Source of the DNA: F1-20-MAGs119 sp964556145
Lineage (GTDB): Bacteria; Actinomycetota; Acidimicrobiia; Acidimicrobiales; Ilumatobacteraceae
Assembly: GCA_964556145.1 (NCBI GenBank)
Contig: CAZKVD010000052.1
Span: 1-12,444, forward strand
Length of the DNA stretch: 12,444 nt
Direction of reading: 5' to 3'
The position numbers and the translations under genes are program-made. This document shows, piece after piece, positions 5,195 through 12,444 of the stretch (position 1 is its first letter; each line of letters opens with the position of its first letter). The notes under the pieces are model-generated. The model worked only from the letters and a program-made list of their open reading frames with translations. It searched no databases and was not told the origin of the DNA.

Positions 5195-5824
5195 ATGGCC
5201 GAAGCCCTCACCGCCCGTCAACGGGCCATCCTCGAGTTCATCGACACCAGCATGCGAGATCGCGGGTATCCCCCCTCGGTCCGCGAAATTGGTGAGGCCG
5301 TGGGGCTGAATAGCCCGGCCACGGTTCACAACCATTTGGCAACCCTGCAGAAGCTTGGCTACCTGCGCCGCGACCCCACCAAGCCCCGCGCACTCGAGGT
5401 GCGCTTCGACTCCAGCATTGGGGTCGCCATGGAGCGCCGGCCGGCCCGCCACATCCCCCTCGTCGGCGATGTCGCCGCAGGCACCGACGTGCTCGCCAAC
5501 GAAAACGTCGAAGAACTCATCCCTCTACCTGTCGACTTCACGGGCGAGGGCGAACTCTTCATGCTGCGGGTCCGTGGTGACTCAATGATTGATGCCGGCA
5601 TCTTCGACGGTGACTACGTCGTGGTGCGCCAAGATCCCTCGCCGAAAAACGGCGACATTGTCGTGGCCGGTATTCCCGGAGACGAGGCGACGGTCAAGAC
5701 CTTCAAGAAGAGCGGTGCAAACGTCACTCTCGTCCCCGCCAACGCGCGTTTGTCGCCCATGGTGTTCCCTGCCGCCGATGTTTCCATCTTCGGCAAGGTT
5801 GTCACCGTCTTGCGCCGGCTCTGA
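5195..5824 (+). CDS. lexA: SOS repressor LexA
   Basis: A 209-residue repressor of the DNA-damage response. The N-terminal winged helix-turn-helix covers about 1-66 (LTARQRAILEFI, PPSVREIGEAVGL, TVHNHLATLQKLGYL). The C-terminal S24 peptidase domain has the Ala95-Gly96 self-cleavage bond in GDVAAGTDVLA, nucleophile Ser130 in GDSMIDAGI and general-base Lys168 in ATVKTF. All catalytic elements are present. ATG at 5195 gives the normal family N terminus (MAEALTARQ); an in-frame upstream start at 5075 would run through the SOS boxes and is rejected. GTG at 5189 is a less likely alternative. Activated RecA (its gene ends at 12158 here) triggers cleavage. Autoregulation is expected from box C on the promoter. 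The 3' end overlaps the convergent membrane-protein gene by 23 bases. Confidence 0.97.
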   Translation: MAEALTARQRAILEFIDTSMRDRGYPPSVREIGEAVGLNSPATVHNHLATLQKLGYLRRDPTKPRALEVRFDSSIGVAMERRPARHIPLVGDVAAGTDVLANENVEELIPLPVDFTGEGELFMLRVRGDSMIDAGIFDGDYVVVRQDPSPKNGDIVVAGIPGDEATVKTFKKSGANVTLVPANARLSPMVFPAADVSIFGKVVTVLRRL

Positions 5825-6434
5825 ACGACAGCGCTGCCAGCGCGAGCCCAATCGCAAGCACCACGCCCGACGCGATGCGCCATGGTTTGCGCTTTGCGAG
5901 GACATCCTCGCCGATTGCAATCGCGACATCCGGTGAGTCGGCAACAACTCCAACGATCAGGGTTTCCCCCGCGCGACCCTCGAATCGTGAGGTCAACAAC
6001 CCCGAACGCGAGCCAAGGTCGTAGCGGCGGCTCGGTTGTACTTCTCGTGCGACACGCTCGACTCCGTCGGGGGTGGCGAGTGCAAATCCGTACACGGGAA
6101 AACTGTGCGGATTGGCCATTGATCGGCCGGCGTTCGTGCAGTCCGCACCATCGGGCATTGGAACGGGGCCCTCTTCGACGTACACCGAATACGTGCCCGT
6201 TTGGCGCAACGTAATCGGGACACGACAACCTGCACTGATCCGCACCATGTCATCGGCGGCGTCGGCTGCACGCCGTGTGCCCTCGCTGAACAGCGCGCCC
6301 ACGGCAACGAAAGTGACGACCAGCAACAGCAGACCAAACCATCTCCGGCGACTGCGTCGGCGCGTTTGCGGGGCCGCAGGCGCCTCGCGACGGGTCGCCG
6401 GGTCGGGCGCGGGAAAGGACGGGACGTCGCTCAC
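5802..6434 (-). CDS. Unrecognised membrane protein with two terminal transmembrane segments
   Basis: I do not recognise this 210-residue protein. It has a Pro/Ala/Arg-rich cytoplasmic N terminus ending in a basic run (RRRSRRR, 25-31) and a transmembrane segment at about 32-49. An extracytoplasmic domain of about 135 residues follows, then a second transmembrane segment at about 187-204 and a short basic tail. The outer domain has just two cysteines (Cys70, Cys99), possibly a disulfide, and beta-rich stretches such as TGTYSVYVEEG and GETLIVGVV that suggest a beta-sandwich. The start is GTG at 6434, the only plausible one; no good ribosome-binding site is visible, but the aminotransferase gene ends 11 bases upstream, so coupling is likely. 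It is the last gene of the miaB-to-dapC run and overlaps lexA tail to tail by 23 bases. Function is unknown. Confidence 0.75.
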   Translation of the reverse strand: MSDVPSFPAPDPATRREAPAAPQTRRRSRRRWFGLLLLVVTFVAVGALFSEGTRRAADAADDMVRISAGCRVPITLRQTGTYSVYVEEGPVPMPDGADCTNAGRSMANPHSFPVYGFALATPDGVERVAREVQPSRRYDLGSRSGLLTSRFEGRAGETLIVGVVADSPDVAIAIGEDVLAKRKPWRIASGVVLAIGLALAALSFRAGARR

Positions 6435-6445
6435 GAACGAAACAT

Positions 6446-7570
6446 TCAGACGCCAACACCGAGACGACGCGCCATGAGGGCGATTTTCTCGTCGGGCTGC
6501 ACCACGGCGATTCGCACGTTGTTCGCCCCGCCGGCTCCGTAAAAGTCACCGGGAGACACCAGAGTGCCGGCCTCACGCGCCAGACGCTCGGCGAAGGCCC
6601 AACCGTCGTGCGCATCGAACCACAGGTAAAACCCACCGTCGGGCATCGGGATATCCAGACCCGACCACTGCCCCACCACACGGCGCACCGTCTCGAGACG
6701 ACGCAAGTAAACATCGCGCTGCAGCGCAACGTGGGCATCATCGTTGAGCGCCGCAACTCCGGCGGCCTGGGCGGGCCCGGGCAACATCATCCCGACGTGC
6801 TTGCGGACCTCTTTGAGATAATCGACGATGTCGTGGTCACCCGCGTAGAAGCCAACGCGAACACCGGCGAGGTTCGACCGCTTCGAAAGCGAGTGCACCG
6901 CAACAACGCCATCGAGTGAATGCTGGAGGGCCGACTTTGCCGAGGTATTCCACGTGAATTCGGCGTAGCACTCGTCGCTGAAAACCGGAATGCCGTGCGC
7001 ACGACCCCACGCAACGGCGGCGCCGAGGTCGTCGAGGTGGCCGGTCGGGTTGCTGGGACTGTTCACCCACAGCATCAGAGCGCGAGCCGCATCATCGGCG
7101 GTGACGGCATCGAGGTTCATCGTTCCATCGGCACGCATCGGCACCGGGACCGGGCGACAATTCGCCAGGACTGCGCCCATTTCGTAGGTCGGATACGCGA
7201 CAGCCGGATACAACACCGTGTCCTTGCTCGGCGTGCGCAAACGCAACCAGTGGGGAGTGGTTGCCACGAACTCTTTGGTGCCGATGCACGCTGCGACATC
7301 GGCGAGGGGAACCTCGACATCGAAGCGGCGCTTCATCCAGTCGATGGCTGCGCGGCGGAGCGGTTCGCTACCGATGCTGGCGGGATATCCGCGCTCGGTG
7401 TTCGATGACGACAATGCCGCAACCACGGCCGGCAGCGGCGGATCGCAGGGAGTTCCGATCGACAGATCGACGAGACCGCCCTCCATTTCTCGGCCGAACT
7501 TGGCGAATGCATCGAGCTTGTCGTACGGGTACGGCGGCGGGACGAAACCCTTGCTGTGCGTTGTGGACAT
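6446..7570 (-). CDS. dapC: PLP-dependent class I aminotransferase, probable succinyldiaminopimelate aminotransferase
   Basis: A 374-residue fold-type I aminotransferase. Motifs: SIGTPCDPP (37-45), SPSNPTG (171-177), SDECYAEFTW (198-207) and the PLP-binding lysine Lys230 in HSLSKRSNLAGVRVGF. The SPSNPTG and ECYAEF forms resemble actinobacterial DapC, which makes N-succinyl-LL-2,6-diaminopimelate from the keto precursor in lysine and peptidoglycan synthesis. dapF (8880-9701) two genes upstream acts later in the same pathway, which supports the assignment. Start ATG at 7570 lies 5 bases after the hflX TAA stop; the ribosome-binding signal is weak, consistent with coupled translation. A closely related aminotransferase with another keto-acid substrate cannot be excluded. 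Confidence 0.82.
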   Translation of the reverse strand: MSTTHSKGFVPPPYPYDKLDAFAKFGREMEGGLVDLSIGTPCDPPLPAVVAALSSSNTERGYPASIGSEPLRRAAIDWMKRRFDVEVPLADVAACIGTKEFVATTPHWLRLRTPSKDTVLYPAVAYPTYEMGAVLANCRPVPVPMRADGTMNLDAVTADDAARALMLWVNSPSNPTGHLDDLGAAVAWGRAHGIPVFSDECYAEFTWNTSAKSALQHSLDGVVAVHSLSKRSNLAGVRVGFYAGDHDIVDYLKEVRKHVGMMLPGPAQAAGVAALNDDAHVALQRDVYLRRLETVRRVVGQWSGLDIPMPDGGFYLWFDAHDGWAFAERLAREAGTLVSPGDFYGAGGANNVRIAVVQPDEKIALMARRLGVGV

Positions 7571-7575
7571 CGTTT

Positions 7576-8883
7576 TTACTCTGCCCCATCGCAGACGTAC
7601 TCGCGCAATCGGCCCACCGACGCATCGGCCAATCGTGCCCGAATTCGGGTACCCGCCTCTTCGTGGCCCACCGACACGACCTCGCCTTCACGATGAACCA
7701 TCGCCAGCGCCTCGCCGTGTTCGTAAGGAATCAACAACTCGACCACCCGCGACAGCGCACGCATCCGGTCCGAAAGGGTGCGGAGCATCGAATCGATCCC
7801 CTCGCCCGACAATGCCGACACCGCAACCGAGCCGGGATGATCGGACAACAGCACTGCCACGGCCTCCGGAGACGCCAAGTCGGCCTTGTTGAACACGAGA
7901 AGTTCGGGCACGCGATCGGCATCGATTTCTCCGAGCACATCGTGCACCGCATCGATTTGGCCCTGTGGATCGGCCGCGCTTGCGTCGACGACGTGCACCA
8001 GGAAATCAGCCTGACTGGCAACTTCAAGTGTGCTCTTGAAAGCCTCGATCAAGCCGTGCGGCAGGCGGCGCACGAAACCGACAGTGTCGGTGAGAAGAAC
8101 CGGCTCACCACCGGGCAAGGCGAGTCGTCGCGTCGTTGGATCGAGCGTTGCGAACAAGCGGTCCTGAACGAGGACTCCCGACTCGGTGAGACGGTTCAAC
8201 AAAGTCGACTTGCCGGCGTTGGTGTAGCCAACAATGGTCACCGACGACAAACCACTGCGTTCGCGCCCCTTGCGTTGGTTCTCGCGCGTGCGCCCGAGTT
8301 CACGAAGCTCACCTTCGAGTTTCGAGATGCGGCGCATGATCCGCCGACGGTCGACTTCGAGCTTGGTTTCGCCCGGGCCTCTGGTACCGATTCCTGCACC
8401 CTGCTGGCTGAAGGCACCCTTTGCGCCACGGCGGAGGCGCGGAAGTCTGTAGCGAAGAAGCGCCAGTTCGACCTGGGCCTTGCCCTCGAGCGTGTGGGCA
8501 TTCTGGGCGAAGATGTCGAGAATGACCGCGGTGCGATCGAGAGCGGTGCGGCCGAGCAACTTCTCGAGGTTGTACTGCTGCGCCGGCGACAATTCATTGT
8601 CGAAAACAACCGTGTCGGCGTCGACGTCGAAACAGGCCTGCTTCAGTTCTTCGGCTTTGCCTTTTCCGATGTACCAGGCAGGATCGGGGGCGTCGCGCCG
8701 TTGGGTCATTGTTGCCACGGCGTCGGCGCCGGCGGTGTCGACGAGCAAAGCAAGTTCGTCGAGCCCGGCATCGGTGTCCTCGTCGGTGAGCGGAGGAAGC
8801 GTGACCCCCACGAGCACGATTCGCTCGCGGAACGTGCGCTCAATGAGCGTGCGGCCAAGTGCCTCCTGATACGGATTGCTCAC
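7576..8883 (-). CDS. hflX: Ribosome-associated GTPase HflX
   Basis: A 435-residue GTPase that splits stalled or stressed 70S ribosomes. The N-terminal HflX domain includes YIGKGKAEEL (71-80) and the signature GIGTRGPGETKLE (164-176), followed by a coiled-coil-like helical linker (about 177-208). In the G domain, GYTNAGKST (219-227) is the P-loop, DTVGFVRRLPH (266-276) is G3 and NKAD (332-335) is G4. Length is typical. Start GTG at 8883 overlaps the dapF stop (GTGA, 4 bases), so translation is coupled. dapC follows after 5 bases. The gene order miaA-dapF-hflX is common in actinobacteria. A long antisense open frame (7261-9051) overlies this gene but is a codon-bias shadow. Confidence 0.97.
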   Translation of the reverse strand: MSNPYQEALGRTLIERTFRERIVLVGVTLPPLTDEDTDAGLDELALLVDTAGADAVATMTQRRDAPDPAWYIGKGKAEELKQACFDVDADTVVFDNELSPAQQYNLEKLLGRTALDRTAVILDIFAQNAHTLEGKAQVELALLRYRLPRLRRGAKGAFSQQGAGIGTRGPGETKLEVDRRRIMRRISKLEGELRELGRTRENQRKGRERSGLSSVTIVGYTNAGKSTLLNRLTESGVLVQDRLFATLDPTTRRLALPGGEPVLLTDTVGFVRRLPHGLIEAFKSTLEVASQADFLVHVVDASAADPQGQIDAVHDVLGEIDADRVPELLVFNKADLASPEAVAVLLSDHPGSVAVSALSGEGIDSMLRTLSDRMRALSRVVELLIPYEHGEALAMVHREGEVVSVGHEEAGTRIRARLADASVGRLREYVCDGAE

Positions 8884-9701
8884 GCGTCGACCGAGATCGT
8901 GGCGATGAACGCCGACGGACCGACAAGCACCGCCTCACGTGTGACGCGGTTGATACGCACGCGCGCATCGCCACCGTCCATGTGCACCGTCACCTCTTGC
9001 ACATCGGCCTTGGCATTCGACGGCACAAGACCCCAGTTGAGGGCTGCATAAGCGCTGGCGCATGCACCCGATCCGCATGCGAGCGTGATGCCGGCCCCAC
9101 GCTCGTGCACACGCATGGTGATCGCATCGTTCTCGGGGCCGGGTGCCACGATTTCGAGGTTGACATGCGGGACCTTTTCGCCGAGATCACGCAGTTCGAC
9201 AACGGCAACATCGTCGACACCGACAACGGAGTGCGGATTGCCAAGCGAAAGGTGCGCGACGGGTCGATCGGGATGACAACCAAGCGATTCCCATCTCTCG
9301 GGTACGGGAAGATCCCCGACGAGACCCATCGAGACGCTGGCTTGAATCGTATTTTCCCCGTCGTCATCGACGACTTCGACGTGACGTACGCCGGCATCGG
9401 TGGCCACAACGTAGGTCGCTTCAGCAGGGCGTCCGTCGGCGACATGGGCCGCCTGCACCAGACAGCGAATTCCATTACCGCTGATTTCTGCACGACTGCC
9501 GTCGGCGTTGAACAACAACATCGCGAGATGTTGATCGCCGTGGTTCTCGAGCACGAGAAGGCCGTCGGCGCCGACTCCGAAGCGTCTGTCGCACCAGCGA
9601 CGTGCCAGCACGTCCCACGCAGCCATCGGCTTCCCCTGTTGCAGGTCGTAGACCAAAAAGTCGTTACCAAGAGCCTGATGCTTCGTGAGGGTCACCTGCA
9701 C
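8880..9701 (-). CDS. dapF: Diaminopimelate epimerase
   Basis: A 273-residue PLP-independent epimerase that converts LL- to meso-diaminopimelate for lysine and cell-wall synthesis in the cytoplasm. Both catalytic cysteines are present: Cys80 in SGNGIRC and Cys209 in ACGSGACAS. Other family motifs are HQALGNDF (8-15), GVGADGLL (42-49), NPHSVV (155-160) and HERGAG (199-204). The start is GTG at 9701 with AGGGTGG a few bases upstream; GTG at 9695 is an alternative that would shorten the protein by two residues. It sits 9 bases after miaA and shares a 4-base stop/start overlap with hflX. It works in the same pathway as the dapC-like gene in this run. Confidence 0.97.
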   Translation of the reverse strand: MQVTLTKHQALGNDFLVYDLQQGKPMAAWDVLARRWCDRRFGVGADGLLVLENHGDQHLAMLLFNADGSRAEISGNGIRCLVQAAHVADGRPAEATYVVATDAGVRHVEVVDDDGENTIQASVSMGLVGDLPVPERWESLGCHPDRPVAHLSLGNPHSVVGVDDVAVVELRDLGEKVPHVNLEIVAPGPENDAITMRVHERGAGITLACGSGACASAYAALNWGLVPSNAKADVQEVTVHMDGGDARVRINRVTREAVLVGPSAFIATISVDA

Positions 9702-9710
9702 GAGGCCACC

Positions 9711-10637
9711 CTATTCCGCGAAGGCATCGAACACCGCAGGACTTACGACCCCGACAGGATCGTCACCCGCCACGTCGACCCAGCGAATACGCGGATCACG
9801 CCGGTACCACCGCTCTTGCCGCACGGCGAACTGGGTGGTTCGCAGGACAATTTCGTCGCGCGCCTCGGCCAGGGATCCACGGCCCTCGAGATGGTCGATC
9901 ATCTCTTTGTACCCGAGCGCCTGTGCTGCGGTGCGCGACAACGGGGGCGATTCGGCGAGCAACGAGCGCACTTCTTCGACAAGGCCCTCGGCGAGCATTT
10001 GGTCGACTCGCGCCGCGATTCGACGTGCAAGCGCCTCGCGGGTCCAACGGATCCCCACCTGCACCACCCCGTTATCGGGGAATGTCGCAGTGCCGGGGCC
10101 CGCGTCACTGAATCGTTCACCGCTGCCGAGACAGACCTCGAGCGCACGCACGATGCGCCGCCGATTGTTGGGATCGATTCGCGACGCTGCGACGGGGTCG
10201 AGTGCCACCAACCGTGCGTACATCGCACCAGTGTCGGGATTCGATTCGAGCTCGGCCCGAATGTCGGGCCATTCTCCGGGAAAGACCAACTCGTCGATGA
10301 CGGCGGTCAGATACAGACCCGTGCCGCCGACAAGGATGGCCCTGCGTTGCCGCGCAGCGATCGAGTCGAGCGCCACGGCAGCTTCCTGCTGGAACTGCGT
10401 GGCGGTGAATCGCTCCGACGGCTCGACCAGGTCGAGACAGTGGTGCGCAACGAGCGCTTGATCAGCCGGCGTCGGCTTGGCGGTACCGATGTTCATGCGC
10501 CGATAGACCTGCATTGCATCGACGGCAACGATGTCGACGTCACCGAGGACAGACGCGACGTGCATCGCAACGGCCGACTTGCCTGAGGCCGTGGGGCCAA
10601 GAACCACGACCCGCCGCGGTGCGTCGGCCGACCGCAT
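9711..10637 (-). CDS. miaA: tRNA dimethylallyltransferase MiaA
   Basis: A 308-residue enzyme that transfers the dimethylallyl group from DMAPP to N6 of A37 in tRNAs reading UNN codons, giving i6A37. P-loop GPTASGKS (14-21), DAMQVYRRMNIGTAKP (40-55, usual DSMQVYR with Ala for Ser), GGTGLY (104-109), DPNNRRRIVRALEV, ALGYKEM and the C-terminal TTQFAVRQERWYRRD all fit. ATG at 10637 lies 2 bases after the miaB TGA, so translation is almost certainly coupled. The neighbour MiaB uses its product, so two successive steps of one tRNA modification are made together. Confidence 0.97.
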   Translation of the reverse strand: MRSADAPRRVVVLGPTASGKSAVAMHVASVLGDVDIVAVDAMQVYRRMNIGTAKPTPADQALVAHHCLDLVEPSERFTATQFQQEAAVALDSIAARQRRAILVGGTGLYLTAVIDELVFPGEWPDIRAELESNPDTGAMYARLVALDPVAASRIDPNNRRRIVRALEVCLGSGERFSDAGPGTATFPDNGVVQVGIRWTREALARRIAARVDQMLAEGLVEEVRSLLAESPPLSRTAAQALGYKEMIDHLEGRGSLAEARDEIVLRTTQFAVRQERWYRRDPRIRWVDVAGDDPVGVVSPAVFDAFAE

Positions 10638-10639
10638 GT

Positions 10640-12055
10640 TCAGAGCGCCGCGACCGACAGTCGAACTTTGTGGGTGGGCGCCGCAATGACCTCGCGTAGT
10701 TCACCACGAAGGAAGTGTCGCGCCGCGGAAGTGACGAGAACGTTTGCGTAGCTGCCGACACGAATCGGCTCGACCGACGGAAAGTGCACCAACTTGTTCT
10801 GGCGCGTACGGCCGGTGAGCACGCCCTCGTTGCGCTTGCTCGGCCCCTCGACGATCACTTCCTCGATTCGCCCGACGCGTGCCTCGTGTTTGATTGCGGC
10901 GCTGTGTTCAAGCACCACACGAAGGCGTTCGAAACGATCATTGACGACCTTTGGGTCGACGAAGAGATCGTGCATCTCGGCGGCCTCGGTACCCGGACGC
11001 GGCGAGAATTCGAACTCGTAGGCCGAGTCGAAACATGCCTCGGCAGCGACTTCCATTGTTCGCTCGAAGTCGGCCTCGGTTTCCCCCGGGAAGCCGACGA
11101 TGATGTCACTGGTCACGGCGAGGTCGGGAATCATCTTCCGTGCCTCGGCGAGACGCTCGAGATACCTCTCGGCCGTGTACCCACGGTGCATGGCGGCGAG
11201 GATCGCATCGCTACCCGACTGCAACGGGTAGTGCAGGTGCTCACACACCGCGGACGTCGAAGCCATGGCTGCGAAAGTATCCGTGCGCATGTCCTTTGGA
11301 TGCGGACTGGTGAAACGTACGCGGCGAATGCCCTCGATCGATCCGACCGCCTCGAGCAGCTCGCCAAACATCGGGCGCACGCGCGCATCGACGCCCGAAC
11401 GCCGCAGATCAAGTGCCAAGTCGCGCCCGTAGGAGTTGACGTTTTGTCCGAGCAGAGTCACTTCGGTGACACCCTGGGATGCCAGCGAGCGCACTTCATC
11501 GACAACTTCGGCAAAGGGACGCGAGATTTCACGGCCACGAACGGCAGGGACGATGCAAAAGGCACACGAGTTGTCGCAGCCGATTTGAATCGTCACCCAG
11601 GCGTTGTAGGTGGTCTCGCGACGCGCAGGAAGGGCACTGGGAAAAAGCGCGTGATCGTCGATCACGGCCTCGTCGAGGATTTCGACGATCGGCCCGCGCT
11701 CGCGCGATTCGCGCAACAGGTCGGCAGCTCGGTGAACGTTGTGGGTTCCCATGACCACATCGACCCAGCCGGCCTTTTGCAGAACAATGTCCTTGTCTTT
11801 CTGCGAGAGGCAACCCGAAACCACGATCTGGCGACCATCGGCTTCGCCCTTCCAGGTCTTCAGCCAACCCAACTGGCCGTACAGGCGCATGTCGGCGTTC
11901 TCGCGGATACAGCAGGTGTTCAACACGATGACATCGGCTTCGTCATCGTTCGCCGCCTGCACGTAGCCATCGGCTTCGAGCAGACCTGCGATGCGCTCGG
12001 AGTCGTGCTCGTTCATCTGGCACCCGTGGGTGCGAACGACGTATTTGCCTGCCAC
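10640..12055 (-). CDS. miaB: tRNA-2-methylthio-N6-dimethylallyladenosine synthase MiaB
   Basis: A 471-residue radical-SAM methylthiotransferase that converts i6A37 to ms2i6A37. The N-terminal UPF0004 domain carries the auxiliary-cluster cysteines Cys12 (RTHGCQMN), Cys48 (NTCCIREN, with an extra adjacent Cys49 where Ala is usual) and Cys82 (VSGC). The radical-SAM motif is GCDNSCAFC (Cys160, 164, 167). A TRAM RNA-binding domain is at the C terminus (about 400-465). I prefer GTG at 12055 (MAGKYVVRTHGC), matching where family members usually begin. GTG at 12079 would abut the 12-bp hairpin at 12080-12107 with no room for a ribosome-binding site. No clear Shine-Dalgarno is visible for either start. 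It heads the run miaB-miaA-dapF-hflX-dapC. Confidence 0.95.
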   Translation of the reverse strand: MAGKYVVRTHGCQMNEHDSERIAGLLEADGYVQAANDDEADVIVLNTCCIRENADMRLYGQLGWLKTWKGEADGRQIVVSGCLSQKDKDIVLQKAGWVDVVMGTHNVHRAADLLRESRERGPIVEILDEAVIDDHALFPSALPARRETTYNAWVTIQIGCDNSCAFCIVPAVRGREISRPFAEVVDEVRSLASQGVTEVTLLGQNVNSYGRDLALDLRRSGVDARVRPMFGELLEAVGSIEGIRRVRFTSPHPKDMRTDTFAAMASTSAVCEHLHYPLQSGSDAILAAMHRGYTAERYLERLAEARKMIPDLAVTSDIIVGFPGETEADFERTMEVAAEACFDSAYEFEFSPRPGTEAAEMHDLFVDPKVVNDRFERLRVVLEHSAAIKHEARVGRIEEVIVEGPSKRNEGVLTGRTRQNKLVHFPSVEPIRVGSYANVLVTSAARHFLRGELREVIAAPTHKVRLSVAAL

Positions 12056-12079
12056 GCGGATCAGGCTACCGAGCAGCAC

Positions 12080-12107
12080 GCAGCCCGAGCCGTTGGGCTC
12101 GGGCTGC
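12080..12107 (-). terminator. Strong hairpin between recA and miaB, probable recA terminator
   Basis: A perfect 12-bp stem (GCAGCCCGAGCC with its complement) closes a 4-base loop, 50 bases after the recA stop. No U-tract follows in the minus direction, but a GC stem of this strength is typical of terminators in high-GC actinobacteria. It would separate recA from the miaB operon, at least partly. Confidence 0.65.
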
Positions 12108-12157
12108 AGTGTTTCCGTGCGGACAGTGGCGTGCCGCCGGAGAGAGGCTCGTTGTGG

Positions 12158-12444
12158 TCAGTCGAGTTCGATGGGCTGCTCGTCGGCAGCCGTGAACTCG
12201 CCATCGCCGTTCAGGCCGGCCTGGGTGCGGATCTTGTCGGAAATCTCCATCATGATCTCGGGGTTGTCGGTGAGGAACGACTTGGCGTTCTCGCGACCCT
12301 GGCCGAGTTGTTCGCCTTCGTAGGTGAACCAGGCTCCGGCCTTCTTGGCAATTCCCAGTTCGACGGCCATGTCGAGCAGGGCACCTTCACGGCTGATTCC
12401 CTTGCCGTACATGATGTCGAACTCGGCCTGACGGAAGGGCGGCG
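12158..12444 (-). CDS. recA: Recombinase RecA, C-terminal end
   Basis: The last 94 codons of RecA; the 5' part is beyond the window edge. The segment PPFRQAEFDIMYGKGIS is the highly conserved end of the ATPase core. It is followed by GALLDMAVELGIAKKAGAWFTY, GEQLGQGRENA and the acidic C-terminal tail (EFTAADEQPIELD), which in family members restrains DNA binding. RecA drives homologous recombination and, as a filament on single-stranded DNA, triggers self-cleavage of the LexA encoded at 5195-5824. No recX follows it, unlike in many actinobacteria. Confidence 0.97.
   Translation of the reverse strand, partial: PPFRQAEFDIMYGKGISREGALLDMAVELGIAKKAGAWFTYEGEQLGQGRENAKSFLTDNPEIMMEISDKIRTQAGLNGDGEFTAADEQPIELD

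Noticed and set aside
7261..9051. A 596-codon plus-strand open frame
   Set aside because: It lies antisense to the well-supported dapC-like gene and hflX, has no recognisable motif or ribosome-binding site, and is explained by GC-rich codon bias of those genes.
8859..10586. A 575-codon plus-strand open frame
   Set aside because: It is antisense to dapF and miaA, whose catalytic motifs are intact; its composition (Arg/His/Asp-rich) is typical of a shadow frame.
12056..12079. Upstream GTG start for miaB at 12079
   Set aside because: It directly follows the hairpin with no space for a ribosome-binding site and adds eight residues not usual in MiaB.
1..12444. Mobile elements, CRISPR arrays, tRNA or rRNA genes
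   Set aside because: No transposase, terminal repeats, repeat-spacer pattern or tRNA-like cloverleaf was seen; gaps between genes are short apart from 790-1209.

Overview
The window is ordinary-looking chromosomal DNA of a high-GC actinobacterium. Several things point there: the neighbourhood recA, miaB, miaA, dapF, hflX, lexA, a LysM protein, nrdR and nrdJ; GAAC-N4-GTTC SOS boxes; frequent GTG starts; and a probable leaderless lexA. The gene set and divergence would fit a deep-branching lineage such as Acidimicrobiia, but that is an inference I cannot test here. All genes lie on the minus strand except the RibD-like gene and lexA.

Right part (12444 to about 5800, minus strand): the 3' end of recA, a strong GC hairpin, then a tightly packed run of miaB, miaA, dapF, hflX, a DapC-like aminotransferase and an unrecognised two-segment membrane protein. 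Gaps are 2, 9, -4, 5 and 11 bases, so this is very probably one operon. It combines tRNA hypermodification (MiaA makes i6A37, MiaB methylthiolates it), lysine/peptidoglycan precursor synthesis (DapF, DapC) and ribosome rescue (HflX). recX, usually found after recA, is absent.

Centre (about 4180 to 5824): lexA runs rightwards and a LysM-domain membrane protein plus nrdR run leftwards from a shared 161-base control region. That region carries two perfect SOS boxes, one near-perfect box and one degraded box. lexA has a well-placed promoter whose predicted start point is exactly the A of its ATG. The LysM protein occupies the place of the SOS cell-division inhibitors DivS/ChiZ.

Left part (1 to 4180): a standalone RibD C-terminal-type reductase (plus strand), a solitary molybdopterin oxidoreductase (minus strand), a 420-base control region, and the first 263 codons of nrdJ, the B12-dependent class II ribonucleotide reductase. 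The control region is the most informative non-coding stretch of the window. It has a TTGACA-17-TGTAAT promoter, two NrdR boxes exactly 42 bp apart centre to centre (one covering the predicted transcription start), three same-orientation DnaA-box-like sites further upstream, and a leader of about 215 nt with two hairpins. nrdR itself lies 3.4 kb away in the same window. Together the window links DNA damage (recA/lexA), division arrest (LysM protein), dNTP supply (nrdR/nrdJ) and possibly replication initiation (DnaA boxes). I found no mobile element, CRISPR array, tRNA or rRNA gene, and no clear novel multi-gene system.
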